Positions 43,821 through 53,460 of a stretch of DNA of 64,000 nt are shown one piece after another. The position numbers were made by a program, and so were the translations under genes. The DNA lies in assembly GCA_914767885.1 (NCBI GenBank), contig CAJZBQ010000020.1:434001-498000 (forward strand), read 5' to 3'. The notes beneath the pieces were generated by a model. The model ran no database searches and was not told the origin of the DNA. It saw only the letters and a list, made by a program, of their open reading frames with translations. Each line of letters opens with the position of its first letter. The stretch's first letter is position 1. Origin of the DNA: Blepharisma stoltei (lineage: Eukaryota; Ciliophora; Heterotrichea; Heterotrichida; Blepharismidae).

Positions 43821-44053
43821 AGTTACAATTGATATAGTTTAAATTGTGAAATACAATGAAATAATAAGGAATTACAGAATATAAAATTCCGTTAATTCAG
43901 GCATAATTTATATGATTAACACAAATCATCATTAATTTTTAATTTATTAGAAAGAGACTATAAAACAAAAATTCTTTTCAATTAAAATTGAAATAAAGCA
44001 TAGAGAATCTGTTTCTCTGAAGAAAATGCAAAAGTCAAAACAAAAATAAAAAA

Positions 44054-44126
44054 CGCCCACCGGGGGGCTCGAACCCCCGACCACCAGCTTAAAAGGCTGG
44101 CGCTCTACCGACTGAGCTAGACGGGC
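44054..44126 (-). tRNA. tRNA-Lys (anticodon TTT)
   Basis: 73-nt cloverleaf on the minus strand: acceptor GCCCGTC pairing with GGTGGGC, D arm TAGCTCAGTCGGTAGAGC, anticodon stem CCAGC/GCTGG with loop CTTTTAA (anticodon TTT), and T arm GGGGGTTCGAGCCCCC. A and B boxes are intact. A T-run (TTTTTTATTTTTG) follows directly as pol III terminator. No intron, no encoded CCA. Confidence 0.97.
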
Positions 44127-44207
44127 TTGAGTATCCTATCTTTCTTTAGTTTATATACCAAACTCAATTTTAAATTAATGAAATCTTACTTTAATTCTTA
44201 AGATCGC

Positions 44208-47200
44208 TTATTGATCCCCACCTAAAGACTCCCGGATAAATTTCTTGAGTACTTCTTCTTGTTCCCTGATTTTCCCTTCATTGAAATCCTTCAAATATTC
44301 AACAGATTGCTGAATATAAGCTTTAAGATCTTCTTCTTGTTTGTTTATTCTCTCAGAATTTTTGCTTTCAATGGTATCTAAAGAGTTTTTAATATATTCC
44401 TTGATTGATTTTTCTTGCTTATTAGAACTCTCAACGCTATACTTCTCCATATTTTTCAGTGAGCTTTGAATGAATATCCTGAGTTCTTCATTTTTGTCAT
44501 GTGCTCCTCTTTCGCTTTCATTTTTGGTATTTTCAAATGATTCCCTTATGAAAGCTTTGAGCTCTTCTTCTTGCTGCTTGACTCTTTGGTCAAATTGAAC
44601 TTGGCTGTCTTCCAATAATTTGTTTATAACTTGCTTAACTTCTTCTCCATGGATTCTGATTGATTCATCATTGTGAGTTTCACTATTACGAATCATTAGC
44701 TCAAGACTTTCGGTCTTATCTTTGAAACTCTTTGCTAAAGTTACAAGTTCACTGCTCAATTCTGATAACTGATTTGAAACTTTTTCTTGTCTGCCAAAAA
44801 TATCACTATTTGACTCTTTTATCAATTTTTGTATAGAAACATCCAAATCACTTATTGAGCTGTTAAGACGGTCGTTAATCTGATTATTTGCTTCAATTTT
44901 TTCTGCATGATTATTAAGTTCCAAATGAATTCCATTTATTTTTTCAGTCGTCGATTTGTCTATAGACTTCATTTCTTCTGTCATCTTTGCCAGAATTTCG
45001 ATTAATTTAGAATTAGAGGATTCAATCTTGCTATCAATTAATTTTCCTATGCTTTCAAGCAATTGTTTATTTTCATCAAGTTTTTGCGAGTTTTTGTTTA
45101 CATCAGAATGAACTTGATTGATTTTTTCATTCATGGCATGGTCTAGTGATCTCATATCTTCATTATTTTTTGCCAAAATATCTGATAAATGTGACTGGGA
45201 TTTATCAATCTTTTCTGATAATAAATTTTTCATATTTTCAGTTATAATATTTCCTTCTTCAATTCTTTGGGTATTTTTATTTACTTCTTTATGCACTTCA
45301 TTTACTCTCTCTGCTATATCTTTAGCCAAATTTTTCATATCTTCATTAAGTTTAGCTAAAATTTCTTTTATTTCTGCATTAGAATCGTCAATTTTCTGGT
45401 TAAGTTCTTCATGGATTTTATTGAGGTTTTGATTCAAATAGTTTAGATTATCTTTTAACTCCCCATTCATCTTTTGTAAATAATTTCCCAAATCTTCATG
45501 GACACTTGTGATGAGTTCATTGCTCTCTGCGTACATTTTATCTAATTTTTCATGCAAAATTTTGTGGAAATGCCGAATATTCAAATACAAATCATGAGTT
45601 TCCTTAGTGATTTTATCAGTCAGTTCAGTGTGCTCCACGTCAATATCATTATTTACTTTGTATATTTTGTTATGCATTTCTTTTTCTAGTAATTCGAATT
45701 TTTCATTCATTTCATCATTCATTCTATTGATTCTTTGATTGATGTGATCCCTCATAATTATGATTTTTCCGGTCATGCCATCACTCATCATTGTCTGATT
45801 CATTGACATAGATGAGCTTACCTTACTAATCCCTTCCTCAATTTGTGCAATAGTTGCTACATTTTTTTCAATGCTTGATTCAAGGATTTCTTGAACTTCA
45901 CTTATAGCAGATTTAATTTCTCTCGTCTTTCCACCCCATTCGTCTTCTTCTACCGCTTCTTCAACTCTACATCTCTGAAGATAGCTTTTTTCATTATAAT
46001 TTCTCCTCCAAAATAATAAATTTTCTCCAGAAATTATCAACTCACATAATTCTTTTTGGTCAGCTATAACAATCCCTTCTTGGACTCTATCAAAGGTATC
46101 GCCAATTATAGAGATAAGTAAATTCAGCATGATTAAGGGGTTTAAAATAGAAGCAATCAAGAAAATTATCCATTCCACAGTCTCGTAACTATCATAGCTG
46201 AAATCAGCCAAATCAAGCAAATATGATTTTATGAGCATCATGGAAAAAGGATCGCTACTTTTAGCTCCGACTGAAATAAAAATTAGTGTAAAAGAAAGGG
46301 TGGAATAAAAGAGCAGACTCATAAAAGAAATCATATCAGTTATGACTTCTTTTAGAAGCTTTATCATATAGCGAGTTTTTTCAAACAGTCGGAAGTAGCC
46401 GATTCCTTGAATCCAAGCTACAAATGTGAGAAAAACTAAAAGATGGGGAGTGAGATCGCGGTATTTATCGTAATCGATGCAGTATAAGTAGAATAAGAAG
46501 ATTATGCAGCGGAAAATGCCTATATAATTGGATGGTTTCAGCCATCCTTGAGTCCCTTCCACAGCTATCTTATAAAACTCATAAAAAAGCTCCACAACGT
46601 TAATGACCACTAAAGGAATAATGAGTGTATTTTCATTCAAAAAATATAGGGAGTAAATAGCAAATAATCCTAAAAACCCTAAATAGACTAGCGCTTCACA
46701 AAGCATAACCCATCTGATTATTTTTCATTTTTCTTCAAGGATAAACTGTATGAATTTTGTCCTTAAAATTTCAGAGTTAGGCGAATTTACGATGCTTTTC
46801 AAGAATTTAATGCTTTCACTGGACCCTAAAACCATAGGGATTTTGACTGCAGTATGTTCAAATGCTAGCGATTGCTGTTCATATTGGAAATATTCAGGCC
46901 CTAAGAAATCCCCAACGGATGGAATCATAATTTTTGACTGGAAATTTATGGGCAAAGGAGCATTACTTGTGCAGTATCTCGGAATGTCAGAATTTTTGAC
47001 TTTTGTGAGCAAGTCGTAATAGAGATTATCAAGAGTGTTATATCCTCTTTCATTCAAAGTAATTAATTGATCTTCTATTGGGGCAACTATAAATGGATTT
47101 TCTTTTACAAGAAAGCCAATATTATTCAGAATTACGTTGACACATTCAGTGTAATTTCGGCTGCATGTATTTTCCTTGGGGACATTTACTTTGCATCAAT

Positions 47201-47397
47201 TTTTTGGGCACAATTTGGTCTAAACTTTTTTCTATCCAGGCATTTAGTCGAGGCCGCTTGCTGAGCAAATGTTTGACTATTAAAAAATTCGTCAGAGAAA
47301 TTTCTGCGGGGAAAAAATTACGTCCAAAAGGCGTCCTTCAAAATTTCTGCTTACTGATAAACTCAGAGGATTTATACGACTATGGTATGAATACCAT
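44208..47397 (-). CDS. TRP/polycystin-type ion channel with long coiled-coil tail
   Basis: Six-helix ion-transport domain between about 46,700 and 46,050: LVYLGFLGLFAIYSLYFL, LIIPLVVINVVELFYEFY, FRCIIFLFYLYCIDY, LLVFLTFVAWIQGIGYFRLF, SFMSLLFYSTLSFTLIF, and the pore-flanking helix IIFLIASILNPLIMLNLLIS with IIGDTFDRVQ. The S4-S5 segment (GYFRLFEKTRYMIKLL) and last helix are TRP-like. A 550-residue coiled coil with about 35-residue units (KLNED-MKNL...EVNKN) follows. Proposed start ATG 47395-47397 is directly followed by a 15-nt intron (47380-47394). A frame change near 47150-47200 is unresolved, so the first exon is tentative. Cation-channel role is inferred from fold. Confidence 0.72.
47380..47394 (-). 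other. Candidate 15-nt intron directly after the start codon
   Basis: Minus-strand GTATTCATACCATAG: GT...AG, 15 nt, containing an in-frame TAG. Downstream the same frame (SYKSSEFISKQ...) is open for over 60 codons. Confidence 0.5.
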
Positions 47398-47466
47398 AAA
47401 TTCATAATACACTCATCCTTATTTTAGATTTTAAAACTATATATCATCCTTCTAATTGCCATTAAT

Positions 47467-50400
47467 TTAGTGTCTTATTAGCCAAGCATAATATAACTTT
47501 TTTGCAGAATTAAAAAATGCTCCGTTTGCTGAAAGGCCATCAGATAAATGTTGTGGCATATTAAAATACGAGTAAAGATGAATAGTGTTCATCATCATAG
47601 GCATAATCACCATTTTGTCCATATCAGCTTCGAACTTGGGTGGATCTTCATTTAAAATTCGTTTCACATAGTAATAATACCTCAGTATATTATCTACTGG
47701 TCCATAGATAGAAAATGACTGGTTTGTCAATGGATTTTGCTGAACACTGATTTCATCGGCTTCAACAATAAATAAATACTTTTCATCAGCATTGCAAGTT
47801 ATCATTTTGCAGTCTTTTTTGAACTTAAATGTAGTGAGCAGCGTGTAATTTGAGTAGTTCCATATAGAAACTGTGTTATCAAGAGAGGTTGCCATGAGAT
47901 GTTCCCCATTATTTGTAAAATATAAGCTGGAAATCCTATTAGTATGATGCTGAATGGTTTTAATGCAGTTGTTTTTTGCTAAATTTCATACTCTAATTGT
48001 TTTATCATATGATCCAGATGCCATATGGGTATTATCCTTAGAAATTTTCATATCTGAAATAGATGCATGATGCCCAGAAAGTTTAAACTGTGTATCTACT
48101 ACTTCTATTGTCCCTTTTGCCGCTATCTCCCCTTTAGTTTCATTAATTGTAGGTGGGCTAAAAATATTCCTAACATCATATTTGATTATTTCTCCACTTT
48201 CATCTCCTGAAAATAAATATATCAAATCTCTTGTCATTGCCAAGCAACTCAGATCTACGTCATGCCCAGAAAAGCTTCCCTTTAATGCAAGCTTAAGTGT
48301 AGTATCAAAAGAATACACTTTAACCGCTTTACTAGCTTCTTCTCCAATAACTATATGGCTGCCATCAGGTGAAATCATGATTAATGATACTAAGATTTCC
48401 TCTGTCAACTCGAAAAATGATGTTGTTTTTGTAGTTATATCATAAATGCCTAAATTTTCTCTCTTTAAATTGTTAAAAAACCATTTAAGTTCATATGAGA
48501 TATTTGTTTAAAAAAAAATAAATTATATAAATTTTCATATTAAAAAAATTTAAAATTTTTTAAATTTTTCATATCGGTTAAAGTGCAACTTTGTTTAATA
48601 ATATACTATTTCTTTCTCTTTTAAATAAAACTAAATATGATGAATTTTTTATTTCGGTAAAATCACATCACATTAAATTAGGCATCAAAACTACTTGCAC
48701 AGAAATTGTTGTTTTAACCTATTCGAAAGGATTTAATTTACTCAAAAAATCGAAATTTGTCAAATACCGCTTCCAATTTAAAAGGGGGATAAGCGGCTAT
48801 CTAAGGTCCAGCCAATAATACTTTTTTCATCAGGTGTCATTGCTGCTGTATAAGCTGTAAAGTTCATATCAATAGTTTCTACTTTCTCTTCTGTTATATA
48901 ATTCCACACAGTCACCTTATTGTCACTGGTAAAGCAAAAAATTTGTTGTCTTGTGCTGGAAATTAAAATGTTTGTTATATCGGTTTCGTGGCCTGATAGC
49001 ATAGATCTTTTATTTGTTTTAGGAATTGGCCATACCATTAATCTCCAGTCTTTTCCAATTGAATAAATGTTATTTTCATCTGCTATAAGCCCATTGATTT
49101 CTCCTTTATGCTCAGATAGTGAAATTTCATAATTGTTGCTTTCAATAAGCCAGATTTTAATGGTACTATCATGGCTTGAGCTCACCAGCCACTCATCATT
49201 ATTTAGAAAAGCAATACCAGTCACTGGCTGCTCATGCCCACTAAGAACATGCAGGAGATTCCAGGAGTCCATTTCCCATATCTTTATGATTGCATCTTTC
49301 CCGCCAGCTGCGATTTTTGTATTTAATAAAGAAAATTTTACTGAGCTGACTTCTCCTAAAGGTCCAAGCGCCGCTTTGACCTCTTTTTCTCCTGTGTGGT
49401 ACATTCTAACTACTCTATCATTTCCCCCAGTTGCGAGATAAATTCCATCATCAGTGATGTCCATAACAGTAATTTCTCTATCGTGCCGATAAAGAAGAGA
49501 TTTCTCATTGGGATCTTCCAAGTTCCATACCCTTACAGTTGCGTCTTTTCCACCAGAGTACAGTCATTTTTCATCAGGGGATAAAACCATCATTGTCACA
49601 TCTTTATTGTGGCCTGAAAATTGAGAAATCTCATTTAAGTTAGTTCAAGCTAAAATTATAAGGCCATAAGCTAATAGGCCACTAGCCTGCTTATCTGGCT
49701 TGAGCCTACCTAATCTAAGGATTAGCTCACTAGGTTAGAGCCACCTCTTGCAGATGCCCGCTAGTCCCGATAAGCAAAGACTAAGTGGGAGGCAAAGCCT
49801 GTCTAGTTCATCTGGCAGGGATAGGGAAATCTTCGGGGGAGAAACAAAACTTCCCTCTTCTGGAAGGCTTCCCCAAACCCGAAGGCCTACTTCAAAAAGT
49901 GGCAGAGGCACTATTTTCAGCTTCGTCAGGATAGTCACTGCCTGCTCGATTAGGGGAATGAGTCTCAGATTCTATCTTCTCTCGATGCCACCCATTTTAT
50001 TAATCTCATTTAGGTTTTGATAATTTAAAACTCTTATTAAGCCATCCCCTGAGCAGGTATAGAGAACTGATAAGTCACTTTTTGGGATTACTGAATAAAT
50101 AGGGGATTTCAGCATTTTTGGAGCTTTTGTGGTCACCAGTTTTGTTGCATTATCATAAATAGCTATACCGCCTTCTAAACTGTTTATCAAAAACTGAGTG
50201 GAGCCTTGAATCCTCCTAATTCCTGTCCCTCTAAAGTCTAAAATTTTTTCAATAGGATGAAAAATTCCAAGATTTGTATCAATACTTTTAATTTCGTCTT
50301 TACTTGAAGCTATTGGAACTTGCTTGAAAAGTAAACTTGTAAGAAATTGAGATGGAGCTGTCATTTCAATTTCTTTATTGGCTGGATCATTAGCTGAAGG

Positions 50401-50553
50401 AGGTTGAATTAGCCCTAGCAATGGATTAGGAGCGGGGTTATTTTGAGATGGCATAGAAGGCTTTGGAAAACCTATTTTTGGCTCATTAGTGTCTTTAGAA
50501 TCAGAACTTCCGAAGCCCTTGAGTAATGGAATTTTCAATTGGCTCCCACTCAT
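47467..50553 (-). CDS. WD40-repeat protein
   Basis: Start MSGSQLKIPLL, Pro-rich N-terminus, then about twelve WD40 units, for example LSPDEKWLYSGGKDATVRVW, DDGIYLATGGNDRVVRMY, LLNTKIAAGGKDAIIKIW, NNDEWLVSSSHDSTIKIW and KDNTHMASGSYDKTIRVW. A C-terminal non-repeat region ends YYAWLIRH. Interrupted by retroposon S11 (49642-50011), whose removal rejoins NYQNLNEI to SQFSGHNKD, and an IES (48454-48792), whose removal rejoins TLDSRL to GIYDIT. It lies 70 bp upstream of the channel gene on the same strand; the two may act together, but only proximity suggests it. Confidence 0.9.
48454..48792. mobile_element. Family-2 IES in the WD40 gene (TAA-flanked)
   Basis: 339 bp between TAA repeats (48451-48453, 48790-48792). 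Ends ATTTTCTCTCTTTAAATTGT and CCAATTTAAAAGGGGGA are inverted. Removal restores DSRLGIYD. Confidence 0.82.
49642..50011 (-). mobile_element. SINE-like retroposon S11 in the WD40 gene
   Basis: About 370 bp between AATCTCATTTAAGTT (49627-49641) and AATCTCATTTAGGTT (50012-50026). The mismatch is synonymous in the gene (TTA/CTA Leu). Antisense start ATAAAATGGGTGGC. Its middle resembles the element at 61.8-62.1 kb (GCCTGTCTAGTTCATCTGGC against GCCTATCTGGTAGGGAGAGG). Confidence 0.88.
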
Positions 50554-51509
50554 ATTTTATAATATATAAAATGAACCATAATTTATTAGGAGTGGGTAAT
50601 TTATAAATAGCTGAAATTAAAATTTGGAAGTTAATTCTGATAAATTAAATTGAAAACTAGTTTGAGTTTTGATCTAAATAAATAGGGTACAGACTAAGTC
50701 GTTTCTATAAATTTAACTTTAATAGGGGATTATTTAATACTGCTTTAAGTATTATTCGAAAATTCAAGACTTATATATTTGATTTCTTTCTTTCAACTTT
50801 TTCATTGCCTAATTTTCTTTAATAATCAATTTCCTAAAATTTAAGATGATAATCCGTATAATTAAAATCTAATGGTTAGCTCACTCCCCCCCCCTCCGTG
50901 AGTGAACAAAACCATTAGAAAAATCCCTATTTTTTGCCCAAAAACCCACCCTCCGTGAGTGAACAAAATTTTTTTTTTAATAGAAAAATTTTTTCCTTAA
51001 AACAAATTTATATATAAGTGATAACTAGTATAATGAAATCTAGAACTGATTCTATTTAATTTTAAACGAATTGCTTTTTAAAACATAAATTTTATGAATT
51101 AAATTAATATTTGCTTTCCAATTTTTGCGAATTAGGATTTTTTTAAATTTCGAAAAAAATTGTTTTCTATAAAATTTCTATATAAATTTTTTTTAAAAAA
51201 CAAAAATTAAACCCCCTCCGTGAGTGAACAAAATTTTTTTGTTCACTCACGGAGGGGGGGGAGTCAGATTAATTTCTATTAAAACATTGCTTTTATTACA
51301 ATAAAACTTGATTTGAAATAAAGATCATGAAAATTAATGCACTTTATTTCTGTAGTAATTTCTATTCTTTGTTTATTTTTGCCTGCTAAATGTAATTCTC
51401 TCCATGCATATCTCTTTGTATAGAATCCCTATTCTTCTCATTTTGATTCTGAAAGAAATAGAAATAATTATAAACTTGATTATAAACTTTATACGTCACG
51501 GAAACACCA
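50554..51509. other. Intergenic region with one full-length MITE
   Basis: Spacer between divergent WD40 and Yippee genes. Apart from the 50884-51266 MITE it is AT-rich with nothing recognisable. Confidence 0.6.
50884..51266. mobile_element. Full-length 383-bp MITE (TCA-flanked), intergenic
   Basis: Same structure and nearly the same sequence as the 385-bp copies at 22.4 and 27.5 kb, but between TCA trinucleotides (50881-50883, 51264-51266). Hairpin right end made of CCCCCTCCGTGAGTGAACA and its complement. Confidence 0.92.
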
Positions 51510-51851
51510 ATGGGTAAAGAGTTCCAAGAATACTTAAACTGCTCTCAAATTTACGCATGTGAAGTCTGCAAAGCCCATTTGACTTCTCAAAGCCAGTTGA
51601 TTTCTAAAACTTTTTCAGGGAGATTCGGCAGAGCTTTTTTATTCAAAACAGTAATCAACAGCAAGCTTGGAAATCCTGAAGAAAAAATTTTATTATCAGG
51701 GCTTTATATAGTTCGGGACTTATTCTGCAAATCGTGCGACCTTCTAATCGGCTGAAAGTACGACAAAGCTTACGAAGAGAGTCAAAAATATAAGGAAGGG
51801 AAATTTATATTGGAAAGAAATCAAATCATTAAACTCGAATGGGACACATAA
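51510..51851 (+). CDS. Yippee-like zinc-binding protein
   Basis: 113 residues, normal for the family. [20 protein letters not shown] opens the first zinc half-site (C-x2-C); [39 protein letters not shown], then [20 protein letters not shown] complete the canonical Yippee fold with the second C-x2-C. The Trp of GWKYD is TGA. Function in other eukaryotes includes nuclear and centrosomal roles; here only fold and zinc binding are supported. No insertion interrupts it. Confidence 0.95.
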
Positions 51852-51901
51852 GAGCATGTATTAATTTATTATTTAATTTTTATATAATTTAGGGGGTTAT
51901 A

Positions 51902-53173
51902 ATGAATACCTCGGTAAAAGTCAATGACCAAGAATTTATTTCAATTCCTCCTAATGAGCTTACAACCCAGCTTTTTCCGAATGAAAGAGAGGTTTTTCAA
52001 TGTGAAGGCTGCTCAAGAATTATACCAAAGGCGCGTTTGAGTGTTCATAAATGTATGCAGGTGAAAAGAAAAATTGATAACGTCGAGTTTACACAGATCT
52101 CGATAGATAAGCATAAATGTGAACTGTGTTGGAAAGAAATTCCTTTCATTTTTATAAGAATTCATGCATATAGTCATTACCATAATGATGAGAATATTGG
52201 TAATGAAGGTGAAGAAGTTGACGAGAGATATAAAGACATGATTTCTAATATTTTGAAAAAGAGGTCACAAGATGAATTAGAGAAAAAAGCACAAAAAGGG
52301 AACGGAAATATTAAAAATGAAGATGGAAAGGAAAACGAAAAGAAAAATGCAACGATAGAGATAAAAGAAAGCTCGAAGGCTACAGAAAATGAGAAGGAAA
52401 AAGAAAAGATCAAAGAAGTTAAAACAGACGCGAAGAAAAAGGATGAAAATAACGAAAATTCTAATACCATAGCCAAAATAATTGCTAAAAAAAGTTGCTC
52501 TAAGAAATGGATGGCTTCAAGCCTTGAAAACGACAATGAGAATATAGTATTGAACAAATCTAAAAAAGAACAAATTGACAGCAGCAAAGTAAGTAACTCA
52601 TCAAATAAGAATCAACAATCACAAATAGGTAATAAAAAAGAAATAGGCAATATAGAAACAATTTCGCTCATAGATGACATCAAAACAAAGAAAACTTCAG
52701 GAAAAACAGAAATTATATCCTCTAGAAAAATTAAGGAAGAAAAAGATATTAGAAAAAATCCTGCAGGCGGAGAAAATAATGCGCCCTTATCTAAAGCGTT
52801 GATGTCAAATCTAAACAATGAAAAAGTTAATAAAACGAATAGTGCAAATACTTCACCCTTAGTAGCAGAAAGGGCTGCAACCATATATAGAGAAGGTACT
52901 AACGAAAAAAAAATAAAAAATCCAATACCGAATAAAGAATTTATTGGAAGCATGATAAAATCACTATCTAAAAGTGAACTAAAAGAAATTTATGATGACT
53001 GTTTTCAGGGATTTGGAGATAAAAAAGACTCTGCTATGGAAACGATCAGAAAAGTAAGAATAACAGAATCGAAACTAAATCGCTTAGTTTATGTCCAAAA
53101 CAGGTTTTTTGCAGCTAAAGTTCATCACGGATTTAGAAAAATGCATAAAAATTTGATGGATTTTTATGTGTAA
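51902..53173 (+). CDS. Lys/Glu-rich protein with two Cys/His zinc-finger-like motifs
   Basis: 423 residues. Near the N-terminus are CEGCSRIIPKARLSVHKC and CELCWKEIPFIFIRIHAYSH, C-x2-C...H-x-C/H patterns spaced as in zinc fingers. The middle (residues 110-330) is low-complexity Lys/Glu/Asn and probably disordered. The C-terminal 90 residues look folded and helical (MIKSLSKSELKEIYDDCFQG). No known family. Follows the Yippee gene by 50 bp on the same strand. Confidence 0.7.
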   Translation: MNTSVKVNDQEFISIPPNELTTQLFPNEREVFQCEGCSRIIPKARLSVHKCMQVKRKIDNVEFTQISIDKHKCELCWKEIPFIFIRIHAYSHYHNDENIGNEGEEVDERYKDMISNILKKRSQDELEKKAQKGNGNIKNEDGKENEKKNATIEIKESSKATENEKEKEKIKEVKTDAKKKDENNENSNTIAKIIAKKSCSKKWMASSLENDNENIVLNKSKKEQIDSSKVSNSSNKNQQSQIGNKKEIGNIETISLIDDIKTKKTSGKTEIISSRKIKEEKDIRKNPAGGENNAPLSKALMSNLNNEKVNKTNSANTSPLVAERAATIYREGTNEKKIKNPIPNKEFIGSMIKSLSKSELKEIYDDCFQGFGDKKDSAMETIRKVRITESKLNRLVYVQNRFFAAKVHHGFRKMHKNLMDFYV

Positions 53174-53236
53174 ATGAATTTTAATAAAATTTAGTTAATT
53201 TAACTCTTTCTTTCTAGATGTTTAAGTGAAGAAGCA

Positions 53237-53407
53237 ATGCATCATGCTCTAAAATACAGATCACCACAAGCTTTTGATAGATCAAATTTTGAGTATGAAT
53301 TTTGCAATAGGCTTAATAAAGTTAGAACAATAAGAATTCATATAACTACTGATAGAAAAATACTTAAACAATATTTAGAGCACAGATCCACTTTTTATAT
53401 TAATTAA
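53237..53407 (+). CDS. Short frame, possible small gene or detached 3' exon
   Basis: 56 residues starting MHHALKYRSPQ, basic and evenly composed, ending at TAA 53405. The frame is open a few codons further upstream (RCLSEEA). It could be the true C-terminus of the preceding zinc-finger-like gene behind a short intron or IES, but no joining boundary is convincing. Confidence 0.3.
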   Translation: MHHALKYRSPQAFDRSNFEYEFCNRLNKVRTIRIHITTDRKILKQYLEHRSTFYIN

Positions 53408-53460
53408 ACTACCAAAATTAAAAAAATATAATTGATTTTTAAAACAAATATTTGCTACAG

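Noticed and set aside
47060-47407. Plus-strand frames MIFYWGNYKW and MYFPWGHLL
   Set aside because: Antisense to the channel gene's 5' region with no family similarity.
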